Assembly (NCBI RefSeq): GCF_022763245.1 | Contig: NZ_JALEGV010000011.1 | Location: forward strand, 124,001-188,000 | Origin: Oricola sp. | Lineage (GTDB): Bacteria > Pseudomonadota > Alphaproteobacteria > Rhizobiales > Rhizobiaceae | Direction of reading: 5' to 3' | DNA: 64,000 nt | Shown: positions 16,319 to 24,880 of the stretch, piece after piece | Position numbering within the stretch: position 1 is the stretch's first letter | Layout: the number at the start of each line of letters is the position of its first letter | Notes under the pieces: model-generated | Told to the model about the DNA's origin: nothing | The model's database searches: none | What the model saw: only the letters and a program-made list of their open reading frames with translations | Program-made: the position numbers and the translations under genes

Positions 16319-17524
16319 ATGATCGATTTTTCATCCGTTCCGATGTCCCGCCAGATCACGCTTCGCACCGTGATGCGGACGGTCATGGACAGGGGACCGA
16401 TCTCGCGTGCCGAACTCGCGCGCATCACCGGCCTGTCCAAGCAGACCATGTCCGAGGTCTTCCGCTTCCTGGAGGATGACGGCTGGCTCGAAGTGACCGG
16501 CCGCACGCAGGGCACGGTCGGTCGCAGCGCGGCGGCCTACGAGATCACGCCAAGCCGCGCCCTCGTCTTCGGCGCGGATGTCGGCGGCACCAAGATCCAG
16601 GCCGCGCTTGCGGACATGAACGGCAAGATCGTCGCCGAGAGCGTGGAACCGACGGATTCCCGCGGCGGCGAGCATGTGATGTCTCAGCTCGTCTCGCTGA
16701 ACAATTCATTGGCCGAGAAGGCGGGCCTCCCACTGGAGCGCGTCATGGTCGGGACCGTCGGCATTCCCGGCGCCTACAACCGGAAGACGGGCAAGCTGAT
16801 CATGGTGCCCAACATTCCGGACCTCGAAGGCGCGCCGCTGCAGACGATCCTGACCCAGCGGATGGGCTGCACGGTGCATATCGGGAACGATGTGAACATG
16901 GCGGCCAAGGGCGAGCAGTGGCTCGGCGAAGGCAAGGGCATCAGCAATTTCGTCTTCATCGCCCTCGGAACGGGCATCGGCATGGGGATCATCAACGAAC
17001 GCCAGATCCTCAACGGTTCGCGCGGCGCGGCAGGCGAAATCTCGACATTGCCGATCGGCGCCGATCCGTTCGACAGCCGCACCTTTCACGCGGGCGCTCT
17101 CGAGACGATGGTCGGCAGTGCGGCGATCCGTGACCGGTATGAAAACTATGGCGGGATGCCCGGCCGAAGCGTCCGCGACATCATGGACGCCATCGAAGCC
17201 GGCGACGAGAAGGCCAAGGCAACGATCAACGAAGTCGCGCGCACCATCGCCGAGGCGATCCTTGCGGTGTCGGCCATCGTCGATCCCGAACGCGTCATTC
17301 TCGGCGGCAGCATCGGCGCACGCCCGGAACTGCTGGAACGGGTCTGCGCGGCGCTGCCGCTCTGCATGCCCGCCCCGCCGGAATGCACCATCAGCCAGCT
17401 CGGAAGCCGCGCCGGCCTGTACGGCACGCTCGCCAACAGCCTCGACCACATGCGCGAGAACCTCTTCGAATTGCCGCGCTACACACCTGCGGAAACGCCG
17501 GACATTGCAGAGGCCGTGAAATGA
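16319..17524 (+). CDS. ROK-family transcriptional regulator (NagC/Mlc-like) without the zinc site
   Basis: The 401-residue protein has an N-terminal winged helix (about 13-62, ISRAELARITGLSKQTMSEVFRFL) and a ROK sugar-kinase-like domain. The nucleotide loop DVGGTK (87-92) and the HIGNDVNMAA segment are present. The zinc site of most ROK proteins (a His after GEIG and CxCGxxGC) is missing: the region reads GEISTLPIGADPFDSRTFHAGALE, with no cysteine. It overlaps nagB by four bases, which with the ROK family membership points to an amino-sugar phosphate effector. It is divergent from the family-5 importer and probably controls both units. Confidence 0.9.
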   Translation: MIDFSSVPMSRQITLRTVMRTVMDRGPISRAELARITGLSKQTMSEVFRFLEDDGWLEVTGRTQGTVGRSAAAYEITPSRALVFGADVGGTKIQAALADMNGKIVAESVEPTDSRGGEHVMSQLVSLNNSLAEKAGLPLERVMVGTVGIPGAYNRKTGKLIMVPNIPDLEGAPLQTILTQRMGCTVHIGNDVNMAAKGEQWLGEGKGISNFVFIALGTGIGMGIINERQILNGSRGAAGEISTLPIGADPFDSRTFHAGALETMVGSAAIRDRYENYGGMPGRSVRDIMDAIEAGDEKAKATINEVARTIAEAILAVSAIVDPERVILGGSIGARPELLERVCAALPLCMPAPPECTISQLGSRAGLYGTLANSLDHMRENLFELPRYTPAETPDIAEAVK

Positions 17525-18279
17525 TGGCCGCACAGAAATACGAAACTCCCGCCCTCGCGGTTCTTCCCGAACGGCACGCCGCAGAGATGGACCTCGCGGC
17601 ACGGTTGGCCGCGCAATTGCGCGGTAAGCCAGACTCGGTGCTGGGGCTGGCGACCGGCAATTCGATGGTCGGCGTCTACCGGGCGCTCGTCGAAATGCAC
17701 CGCAACGAGGGCCTCTCCTTTGCCCGGGCGACGAGCTTCAACCTCGACGAATATTGCGGCCTGCCCAACGGTCATCCGTCGAGCTTCGCGTCCTACATGC
17801 AGGATCATCTCTTCGCGCATGTGGACATGCCGCGGAACTCGGCTCATCTGCCCGACGAGAACAGCTGTGCGGAATACGAAGCCGCGATCGCAAAAAAGGG
17901 TATCGACCTCCAGATCCTCGGCATCGGCCGCAACGGCCATATCGGTTTCAACGAACCCGGCGCTGCGGTCACCAGCCGCACCCGCGTGGTGGAACTCGCA
18001 GCGGCGACGCGCGCCGCGAACCAGCGCGACTTTCCCGACGGCGAGACCGTACCCACCCATGCGGTCACGATGGGGATCGCAACCATCCTGTCGGCGCGGA
18101 GCATCCTTCTGCTGGCGACCGGAGAGGCCAAGGCCGATGCGCTCGCCCGTGCCCTGGAGGGCCCCATAACGCCGGATAATCCCGCCTGCTTCCTGCGCCT
18201 GCACTCCGATGTCACGGTCATTTCCGACCGCGACGCAGCGCGTTTCCTCTCCTCTACGCGGACGAACACCGATGCTTGA
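17521..18279 (+). CDS. nagB: Glucosamine-6-phosphate deaminase family protein
   Basis: NagB converts glucosamine 6-phosphate to fructose 6-phosphate and ammonia in the cytoplasm. The 252-residue protein has LGLATGNS (phosphate loop), FNLDEYCG with the catalytic aspartate, HLPDEN, and GIGRNGHIGFNEPG, the family signature. The ATG at 17521 overlaps the regulator stop (ATGA) and the 3' end overlaps the gamma-glutamyltransferase-like gene by eight bases, so translation is coupled. No NagA deacetylase is nearby, so the incoming compound may be a non-acetylated amino sugar or a conjugate cleaved by the neighbouring genes. Other sugar-phosphate isomerases of the fold cannot be fully excluded. Confidence 0.9.
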   Translation: MMAAQKYETPALAVLPERHAAEMDLAARLAAQLRGKPDSVLGLATGNSMVGVYRALVEMHRNEGLSFARATSFNLDEYCGLPNGHPSSFASYMQDHLFAHVDMPRNSAHLPDENSCAEYEAAIAKKGIDLQILGIGRNGHIGFNEPGAAVTSRTRVVELAAATRAANQRDFPDGETVPTHAVTMGIATILSARSILLLATGEAKADALARALEGPITPDNPACFLRLHSDVTVISDRDAARFLSSTRTNTDA

Positions 18280-19861
18280 GCGCGATTTCATGAAACCCGG
18301 CAAATCCGTGGCCCTGGCCGAGAACGCCATGGTCGCGACCTCGCATCCGCAGGCGACGCTTGCGGCGCTGGACGTCCTGCGCGCCGGCGGCAATGCGGTC
18401 GATGCGGCCATCGCGGCCGTGGCGCTGCAAGGCGTCATCGATCCGCACATGACCGGGATCGGCGGCGATTGTTTCGCGCTCTACACGCCCGCAGGCGGCA
18501 CGCCGATCGCCGTCAACGGATCGGGCCGCGCTCCGGCCGCCGCGACGGCCGATCATTTCCGCGACAAGGGATGGTCCCGCATCGATGACGGAACCGTGGA
18601 TGCGGTGACGATCCCCGGAGCGGTCGACGCGTGGTGTCACCTGAGCGAGACCTGGGGTCGCGCCGGGCTCGACCGGATCCTCCAGCCCGCCATCGCGGCG
18701 GCAGAGAACGGCTTCACAATCACGCCGAGGGTGGCCCTCGACTGGGCGCGGTACGCCGATCGGCTCCGCCCCTACCCGGCCTCCGTCAGGCAGTTCCTTC
18801 CCGGAGGCCGCGCCCCGGTGACCGGCGACCGGCTCGACAATCCCTCCCTCGCCGCGACCTTGCGCGACATCGCGCAAAGGGGCCGCGCGGCATTCTACGA
18901 AGGCGAAGCCGTCGAGGACATGCTCGCCACGCTGAATGCGCTGGGCGGACTGCATACGGCGGAAGACTTCGCGGCGACTGCGACCACCGTCTCCGACACC
19001 ATTTCGGCGAACTATCGCGGCCACACGCTGCACGAATGCCCGCCCAACGGCCAGGGCCTGGCCGCGCTCATCATGGCCCGCCTTCTCGACGGGTTCGATC
19101 TCTGCGACCCGGCGATGTCCGCGGCGGACAGCATCCACATTCTCGCCGAGGCGACCAAGACCGCCTACCGGCAGCGCGACGCCTGGATCGCCGACCCGGA
19201 CGCGATGACCGTCACGGTGGACGAAATCCTCGCCGAGCAGCGCATCGCGGCGCTTCGCGACCGCATCTCGATGGACAGGGCGTCCGATCCCGCGGATCTC
19301 GACATGCCGATCCACCGCGACACGGTCTATGTCAGCGTGGCGGATCGCGACGGGAACGTCATTTCGCTGATCAACTCGATCTTCTTCGCCTTCGGCAGCG
19401 GCATCTACGCGCCGAAGGCCGGCGTTCTGTTGCAGAACCGTGGCTGCGGTTTCTCGCTGGAGCCGGGCCACCCGAACGAGATCGGCCCGTCGAAGCGGCC
19501 GTTCCACACGATCATCCCGGCCATGTTGTTCGACAAGGACAAGCCGGTCCTGTCCTTCGGCGTCATGGGCGGCCAGTATCAGGCAACCGGACACGCCCAT
19601 TTCGTCTCGCAGGTGATCGATCGCGACTTCGACATCCAGATGGCCTCCGACCAGCCGCGTTCCTTCTTCACGGACGGCGCGATTTCGCTCGAACCGACCA
19701 TCGACGACACGGTCCGCGCCGACCTGGAAGCCCGCGGCCACAAGACCCGCTGGGCCGACGAACCGCTCGGCGGTTGCCAGGCGGTCCGGATCGATCACGA
19801 GCGCGGCGTGCTGTGGGGCGCGTCCGACCATCGCAAGGACGGCATCGCGCTGGGGTACTGA
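18272..19861 (+). CDS. Gamma-glutamyltransferase family protein (Ntn-hydrolase)
   Basis: This 529-residue protein belongs to the gamma-glutamyltranspeptidase family, which self-cleaves and uses the new N-terminal threonine to move or hydrolyse gamma-glutamyl groups. The nucleophile is expected at Thr351 in HRDTVYVSVADRDGNV; classical enzymes read TTHxSVVD there. The NAVDAAIAAV and MTGIGGDCFAL segments of the large chain and the oxyanion GVMGGQYQATGH region are present. No signal peptide is seen, so it is probably cytoplasmic, unlike most GGTs. It lies between nagB and the importer ATPase. Its natural substrate may be a gamma-glutamyl or acyl-amino conjugate delivered by the dipeptide-type importer. 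Confidence 0.9.
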   Translation: MLERDFMKPGKSVALAENAMVATSHPQATLAALDVLRAGGNAVDAAIAAVALQGVIDPHMTGIGGDCFALYTPAGGTPIAVNGSGRAPAAATADHFRDKGWSRIDDGTVDAVTIPGAVDAWCHLSETWGRAGLDRILQPAIAAAENGFTITPRVALDWARYADRLRPYPASVRQFLPGGRAPVTGDRLDNPSLAATLRDIAQRGRAAFYEGEAVEDMLATLNALGGLHTAEDFAATATTVSDTISANYRGHTLHECPPNGQGLAALIMARLLDGFDLCDPAMSAADSIHILAEATKTAYRQRDAWIADPDAMTVTVDEILAEQRIAALRDRISMDRASDPADLDMPIHRDTVYVSVADRDGNVISLINSIFFAFGSGIYAPKAGVLLQNRGCGFSLEPGHPNEIGPSKRPFHTIIPAMLFDKDKPVLSFGVMGGQYQATGHAHFVSQVIDRDFDIQMASDQPRSFFTDGAISLEPTIDDTVRADLEARGHKTRWADEPLGGCQAVRIDHERGVLWGASDHRKDGIALGY

Positions 19862-19863
19862 CG

Positions 19864-21510
19864 ATGAACACACAATCCGCCTCGACACCTTCGCCCGCGG
19901 TCTCGGTCCGGCATCTGGCCCTTCGGCTGCCCGGCGGAGCGGACCGCGCCTATGCGCTCAACGACCTCAGTTTCGATCTGCCCGAGAGCGAGATCCTGTG
20001 CATTGTCGGGGAGTCGGGCTCCGGCAAGTCGCTGTGCGCCCAGACGCTGATGGGCCTGCTGCCCTCCGTCATCCATGTCGAACGCGGCGAAGCGCTGTTC
20101 GACGGCCGCGACCTTCTCAAGGTCGACCAGAAGACCATGCGCGGCATGCGCGGCCGCGCCATCGGCATGATCTTCCAGGAACCGATGACCGCGCTGAACC
20201 CGTCGATGCGCATCGGCGACCAGATCGCCGAAGTGTTCGAGGCGCACGGCTTGCTGACCCGGGCCGAACGGCAGCGCAAGGTTCTCGAACTGGCCAAAGA
20301 GGTGCGCTTGCCCGATCCGGAACGCATCGTGCGTGCCTTTCCCCACCAGCTCTCGGGCGGGCAGCGGCAAAGGGCGATGATCGCGATGGCGCTCGCGCTG
20401 GAGCCGAAACTGCTCATCGCCGACGAACCGACGACCGCGCTTGATGTCACGACCCAGGCGCAGATCCTGCGGCTGATCCGCGACATCCAGCAGCGGCGCG
20501 GCACCTCGGTGATCTTCATCACCCATGATTTCGGCGTCGTCGCCGACATCGCGGACCGTGTCCTTGTGCTGCAAAAGGGTGACGTGGTGGAGACCGGGAC
20601 CGCCGAGGAAGTTCTCAAGAATCCGCGCCATCCCTACACGAAGGCGCTCCTCGCCGCCGTGCCGACCGGCGCGCCGCCGAAACGCGAGACTGTCGACGCC
20701 AACCCGGTCGCCTGCTCGGTCGTCGGTCTCAACAAGTCCTACCGGTCGAAGGCCGGCATGCTGGGCGACCACCGCGTCGTGCAGGCCGTGGACGACGTCA
20801 GCTTCCAGATCCACAAGGGCGAGACGCTCGGCCTTGTCGGGGAATCGGGCTCCGGCAAGTCGACGGTGGCACGGTTGGTGACGCGTATCATCGAGCCGGA
20901 TACCGGCCAGATCCGCCTCGGCAACGACGATTTCGGCGCGATGAAGGGCGAGGAACTGCGCCGGCGGCGAAGCCGCATCCAGATGGTGTTCCAGGATCCC
21001 TTCGCCTCGCTCAATCCGCGCCGCAAGATCGGGCTCGCCATCGCCGACGGGCCGATGTCGAACGGGGTTCCACGCACCAAGGCTTTGAGCGACGCCAGGG
21101 ACCTGCTGGCGCTTGTCGGGCTCGACCCGAAGGCTGCCGACCGGTTGCCGCACGAATTCTCCGGCGGACAGCGCCAGCGGATCGGCATCGCCCGCGCTCT
21201 TGCGCTCGAACCCGACGTGCTGGTCGCCGACGAGGCGGTCTCCGCGCTCGACGTCACGGTTCAGGCGCAGGTGCTCGACCTGCTCGAGGAACTCAAGAAA
21301 CGCCTCGACCTCGCCATGCTGTTCATCACGCACGACCTGCATGTCGCGGCGCAGATCTGCGACCGGCTGGCGGTGATGCGGCAGGGAAAGATCGTCGAGA
21401 CCGGCCCCACCGCGGACCTTTTCACCAATCCCCGGCACGCCTACACGCGCCAGTTGCTTGCCGCCATTCCGGGGAACGGCAGCGCCCACGCCAAGGACGG
21501 ACAAGGCTGA
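19864..21510 (+). CDS. Fused double ATPase of a dipeptide-type ABC importer (DppDF / GsiA-like)
   Basis: One 548-residue chain carries two complete nucleotide-binding domains, equivalent to DppD plus DppF. Walker A motifs are GESGSGKS at about 49-56 and 326-333. Each half has LSGGQRQR- or FSGGQRQR-type signatures and OppD/F-type HPYTK / HAYTRQLL tails that contact the permeases. The second Walker B reads VADEAVSALDV, alanine replacing proline, as in some GsiA proteins. It starts three bases after the GGT-like stop and overlaps the TauE-like gene by one base. It is the only ATPase that can serve the DppBC permeases at 12714-14533. Confidence 0.95.
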   Translation: MNTQSASTPSPAVSVRHLALRLPGGADRAYALNDLSFDLPESEILCIVGESGSGKSLCAQTLMGLLPSVIHVERGEALFDGRDLLKVDQKTMRGMRGRAIGMIFQEPMTALNPSMRIGDQIAEVFEAHGLLTRAERQRKVLELAKEVRLPDPERIVRAFPHQLSGGQRQRAMIAMALALEPKLLIADEPTTALDVTTQAQILRLIRDIQQRRGTSVIFITHDFGVVADIADRVLVLQKGDVVETGTAEEVLKNPRHPYTKALLAAVPTGAPPKRETVDANPVACSVVGLNKSYRSKAGMLGDHRVVQAVDDVSFQIHKGETLGLVGESGSGKSTVARLVTRIIEPDTGQIRLGNDDFGAMKGEELRRRRSRIQMVFQDPFASLNPRRKIGLAIADGPMSNGVPRTKALSDARDLLALVGLDPKAADRLPHEFSGGQRQRIGIARALALEPDVLVADEAVSALDVTVQAQVLDLLEELKKRLDLAMLFITHDLHVAAQICDRLAVMRQGKIVETGPTADLFTNPRHAYTRQLLAAIPGNGSAHAKDGQG

Positions 21511-22346
21511 TGCAGGAGTTTTTCGCCGATTACGGCATGTGGATCGCCGCGATGATCTTCGCGGGCGTCGTCGGCGGCTTCGTCGCAGGGCTTCTCGGCG
21601 TCGGCGGCGGCATCGTGATCGTGCCTGTGCTCTACTTCGTGCTCGGCGGCGTCGGCGTGCCGGACACGATCCGCATGAAGGTCGCCGTCGCCACCTCGCT
21701 GGCGACGATCATCTTCACGTCGCTGTCATCCGCGCGCAGCCACTACAAGCGCGGCGCGGTGGATTTCACACTGCTCAAATCATGGGGCCTGCCAATCTTC
21801 ATCGGGGTTGTCTGCGGCACGGCCATCGGTGGCCATGTCGATGGCCTGGTGCTGACGACGGTGTTCGCCGTCGTGGCGCTGCTCGTCGCCCTCAACATGG
21901 TCGTGCGCGCCAACAATTCGGCCCTGACGGACAATTTTCCCAATGTCGGCGTCAAATCGGCGGCCGGTGTCTTCGTCGGCCTGTTCTCCGCGATGATGGG
22001 GATCGGCGGCGGAACGCTGAGCGTCCCGATCCTGACCGCCTTCGGCTTCGACATCCGCAAGGCCGTCGGCACCGCGGCGGCGATCGGCTTCATCATCGCG
22101 ATCCCCGGCACCGTCGGCTACACGCTGGCCGGATGGGGCGAGGCCGATCTGCCGGCCGGATCGATCGGCTATGTGAACCTTATCGCGCTGGTCGCGCTGA
22201 TCCCGCTCACCATGCTGATCGCGCCGCTCGGAGCGAAGGCCGCGCATGTCATCCCGCGCCGGATGTTGAGCTACGCCTTCGCCGCCTTCCTGGGCGTGAC
22301 CGCCCTCCGGATGTTCATCGACATCTTCCAGACCCTCTGGGCGTGA
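21510..22346 (+). CDS. TauE/SafE (TSUP) family membrane transporter
   Basis: The 278-residue protein has eight or so membrane segments and the duplicated TSUP motif: GFVAGLLGVGGGIVIVPVL near residues 23-41 and GLFSAMMGIGGGTLSVPIL near 151-169. This family exports sulfite, sulfoacetate and other organosulfur or carboxylate anions. Its ATG overlaps the ATPase stop (TGATG). A sulfur-containing product such as sulfite might be expelled by this module, but family substrate range is broad and no sulfur enzyme is visible nearby. Location in the inner membrane is certain from hydrophobicity. Confidence 0.92.
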   Translation: MQEFFADYGMWIAAMIFAGVVGGFVAGLLGVGGGIVIVPVLYFVLGGVGVPDTIRMKVAVATSLATIIFTSLSSARSHYKRGAVDFTLLKSWGLPIFIGVVCGTAIGGHVDGLVLTTVFAVVALLVALNMVVRANNSALTDNFPNVGVKSAAGVFVGLFSAMMGIGGGTLSVPILTAFGFDIRKAVGTAAAIGFIIAIPGTVGYTLAGWGEADLPAGSIGYVNLIALVALIPLTMLIAPLGAKAAHVIPRRMLSYAFAAFLGVTALRMFIDIFQTLWA

Positions 22347-22374
22347 CACGCCCAGCCAGCCAGGAGCCAATGCC

Positions 22375-23610
22375 ATGCCTGCCCAGAAGCCCTTGCGGAT
22401 CGGATTCATCGGATCCGGGTTCATCGCCCATTTTCACCTGAAGTCGCTCAACAGCGTGCGCAATGTCGAGGTTGTCGGCGTCTACAGCCCGACACCGGCG
22501 AAGCGCCAGGCATTTGCCGAAGACGCCGCAGTCCAGGGCCTGGGCGATTGCGTTGCCTATGACAGCCTCGAAGCGCTGCTGGCGGCGCCGGACCTCGACG
22601 CGGTGTGGATCCTGTCGCCCAACCACACGCGGCTTGCGACGATGCAGGTCATCGCGAACGCTGTCGCGTCGGGCAAGAGCGCCATCCGCGCCGTCGCCTG
22701 CGAGAAGCCGCTGGCGCGCACGCTGAAGGAAGCCCGGCAGATGCTGGAACTGGCCGAAAGCGCCGGACTGCTGCACGGCTACCTGGAAAACCAGCTCTTC
22801 TCGACGGCCGTCGAGCGCGGCAAGGAAGTCATCTGGCGGCGCGCGGTGCCGGCGACCGGGCGCCCCTATCTGGCACGCGCGGCGGAGGAGCATTCCGGGC
22901 CGCACGAACCGTGGTTCTGGCAAGGCGAGCTGCAGGGCGGCGGCGTGCTGCTCGACATGATGTGCCACTCAGTCGAGGTCGGGCGCTACCTGCTGACCGA
23001 GCCCGGCGCGCCGCGCAACAGCCTGACCTTCAAGAACGCATCGGCGACAACGGCCACACTGAAGTGGGCGCGGCCGCGCTACGCGGCCGACCTGAAGGCC
23101 CGCATGGGCGACGCCGTCGATTACACGAAGCGCCCGGCGGAGGATTTCGCGCGCGGCATCCTGGTTTTCGAGGACGAGCAGGGCAACGAGGTCATCGTCG
23201 AGGCCACCACCTCCTGGGCCTATGTCGGGCCGGGCCTGCGGATCGTGCTCGAGCTTCTCGGTCCCGAATACGCGATGGAATTCTCGACCCTATCGACCGG
23301 CCTCAAGGTGTTCATGTCGCGCGCGGTGAGCGGCGACCAGGGCGAAGATCTCGTCGAGAAACAGAACTCCGAACAGGGTCTGATGCCGGTGCTCGAAGAC
23401 GAAGCCGGCGTCTACGGCTACACGGACGGCAACCGTCACATGATCGAGGCGTTTCGCGCCGGCCGCGCGCCGATGGAAACCTTTGCGGACGGCGTCGCGG
23501 TCGTGGAGATGCTGATGGCGCTCTACAAGTCGGCGGAGACCGGCCAGACCGTGGATATCGCTTCCGCCGATCTGGAGAACTTCGTGCCGGCGGTGGCGCG
23601 ACAAGGCTGA
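22375..23610 (+). CDS. Gfo/Idh/MocA family NAD(P)-dependent oxidoreductase
   Basis: The 411-residue protein opens with a Rossmann fold (RIGFIGSGFIAHFHLKSL) and carries the family CEKPLARTLKEA motif near residue 118, with the catalytic lysine. The C-terminal part has the mixed-sheet GFO_IDH_MocA_C character (SGPHEPWFWQGELQGGGVLLDMMCHSVE). Members oxidise or reduce sugar, inositol or amino-sugar hydroxyls. It follows the TauE-like gene by 28 bases and ends the rightward unit. Oxidation of an amino-sugar or cyclitol moiety before NagB-type deamination is a possible role. A palindromic segment after the gene (23646-23664) may end the transcript. Confidence 0.9.
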   Translation: MPAQKPLRIGFIGSGFIAHFHLKSLNSVRNVEVVGVYSPTPAKRQAFAEDAAVQGLGDCVAYDSLEALLAAPDLDAVWILSPNHTRLATMQVIANAVASGKSAIRAVACEKPLARTLKEARQMLELAESAGLLHGYLENQLFSTAVERGKEVIWRRAVPATGRPYLARAAEEHSGPHEPWFWQGELQGGGVLLDMMCHSVEVGRYLLTEPGAPRNSLTFKNASATTATLKWARPRYAADLKARMGDAVDYTKRPAEDFARGILVFEDEQGNEVIVEATTSWAYVGPGLRIVLELLGPEYAMEFSTLSTGLKVFMSRAVSGDQGEDLVEKQNSEQGLMPVLEDEAGVYGYTDGNRHMIEAFRAGRAPMETFADGVAVVEMLMALYKSAETGQTVDIASADLENFVPAVARQG

Positions 23611-24097
23611 CCGATTGAATAGCACTTGGTTTCGCAGCCGCCTTGTTCCCTCGCCTTGAGGGAAGAAGGGCACGACAGGCAAAGGCGATTTCACCTGCAT
23701 TTTCAAACGGAACGCGTTGGCCTAGCGCTTCCGCAACGGGCAGTCCTCTCATAGCTCTCTGATCTCACCGGAGAACCGGAGCTGCCGGCGGGCCTGCCGG
23801 GCCCGAGACTGACCCTGCTTCCCCGTGACGTTCCAGGACGGCAGGGAATTGCGAACACGGGCTGGTTCGCCGAGATTCAACCTCACAGCCGAACCGCCTT
23901 CCCAAAGCTGCATTTCCGGTTTCGCCCCGGATCGCCGCGTCATTTCCGCGCGTTCGCAACGTCAGCCTCAAAGCAGGGGCCGCGATCTGAATTGACTCGG
24001 GCTCGTCCTCCCGCCAGACAAAGGCTCGTCTTTGGGCGTCGGCCGAGCGGGAGGGCGAGCGCTGGTCCGACGGGCATCGGACGATGGGGGATCACGA
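23611..24097. other. 487-bp intergenic region without a recognisable gene
   Basis: The stretch holds a 7-bp hairpin, TTCCCTC-GCCTT-GAGGGAA (23646-23664), that could help end the oxidoreductase transcript though it has no T-run. Short arginine- and proline-rich frames on both strands show no family similarity. No RNA gene, repeat or clear promoter was found. The last part, with GGGGG before ATG 24098, is the ribosome binding site of the glycosyltransferase. Confidence 0.6.
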
Positions 24098-24880
24098 ATG
24101 TTGCACGAAAACCGGGTCGCGGTCGTCCTGCCCGCCTACAACGCCGCGTTGACGCTTCAGCGCACGTTCGACGACATTCCGAAGGATGTCGTCGATGATA
24201 TCATCCTGACGGATGACGCCAGCAGCGACGACACGGTGGCTCTCGCCCGCTCATTGGGCATCCGGACCCTGCGCCACGAGAGCAATCGCGGCTATGGCGG
24301 CAACCAGAAGACCTGCTACGCCGCCGCGCTCGAGGGCGGTGCGGACATCGTCGTGATGTTGCATCCGGACTACCAATATGCGCCGAAGCTCGTGACGGCG
24401 ATGGCGTCCATGATCGCCTCCGGCGAATATGACGCCGTGCTTGCGTCGCGCATGCTCGGCAAGGGCGCGCGCGCAGGCGGCATGCCGTTCTACAAATATG
24501 TCGCCAACCGGCTGCTGACCTTCACACAGAACCTGTTCGTCGGGCAGAAATTCTCCGAATACCATACCGGTTACCGCGCCTGGCATCGCGATGTCCTGGA
24601 GCGCCTGAACCTGGATGCGTGTTCGGACGATTTCGTGTTCGACAACCAGATGCTGGTCCAGGCAATCGACGCCGAGTTTCGCATCGGCGAGATCTCCTGT
24701 CCGACACGCTATTTCGCCGAAGCCTCGTCGATCAATTTCCGGCGAAGCGTCATCTACGGCCTCGGCGTGCTCTCCACGTCGGTGGCCTTTCGGTTGCACC
24801 GGTGGGGCCTGCGAAAATCCGGACTGTTTTCCGGCCCGGCCGGACCCAGGCCGCCGCGAGCGGCAGGATCACCCCGCTGA
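24098..24880 (+). CDS. Family-2 glycosyltransferase (dolichyl-phosphate-mannose-synthase-like)
   Basis: This 260-residue GT-A enzyme starts RVAVVLPAYNAALTLQRT and has the nucleotide-sugar motif LTDDASSDDT (residues 38-46), then NRGYGGNQKTCY and the HPDYQY acceptor-side segment. No C-terminal membrane helices are evident, though the SVAFRLHRW region is moderately hydrophobic. Members of this subgroup transfer a sugar to polyprenyl phosphate or a membrane glycan. The stop overlaps the ATG of the following membrane protein by one base, so the two are translationally coupled and likely work together in making or moving an envelope glycan. The ATG at 24098 is supported by an upstream GGGGGATC. Confidence 0.9.
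   Translation: MLHENRVAVVLPAYNAALTLQRTFDDIPKDVVDDIILTDDASSDDTVALARSLGIRTLRHESNRGYGGNQKTCYAAALEGGADIVVMLHPDYQYAPKLVTAMASMIASGEYDAVLASRMLGKGARAGGMPFYKYVANRLLTFTQNLFVGQKFSEYHTGYRAWHRDVLERLNLDACSDDFVFDNQMLVQAIDAEFRIGEISCPTRYFAEASSINFRRSVIYGLGVLSTSVAFRLHRWGLRKSGLFSGPAGPRPPRAAGSPR

Noticed and set aside
18631-19863. Long upstream extension of the fused ATPase frame
   Set aside because: The residues are arginine- and proline-rich and overlap the well-supported gamma-glutamyltransferase-like gene; the ATPase starts at ATG 19864.
18254-19888. Long antisense open frame opposite the gamma-glutamyltransferase-like gene
   Set aside because: The composition (Arg, Asp, Val, Gly rich, no motif) is the usual shadow of high-GC coding DNA. 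Similar long antisense frames at 19795-21504, 25210-26964 and 28236-30071 were rejected for the same reason.
23749-23971. Small antisense ORFs in the 23.6-24.1 kb gap
   Set aside because: Two overlapping frames with no family likeness or ribosome binding site; treated as non-coding.
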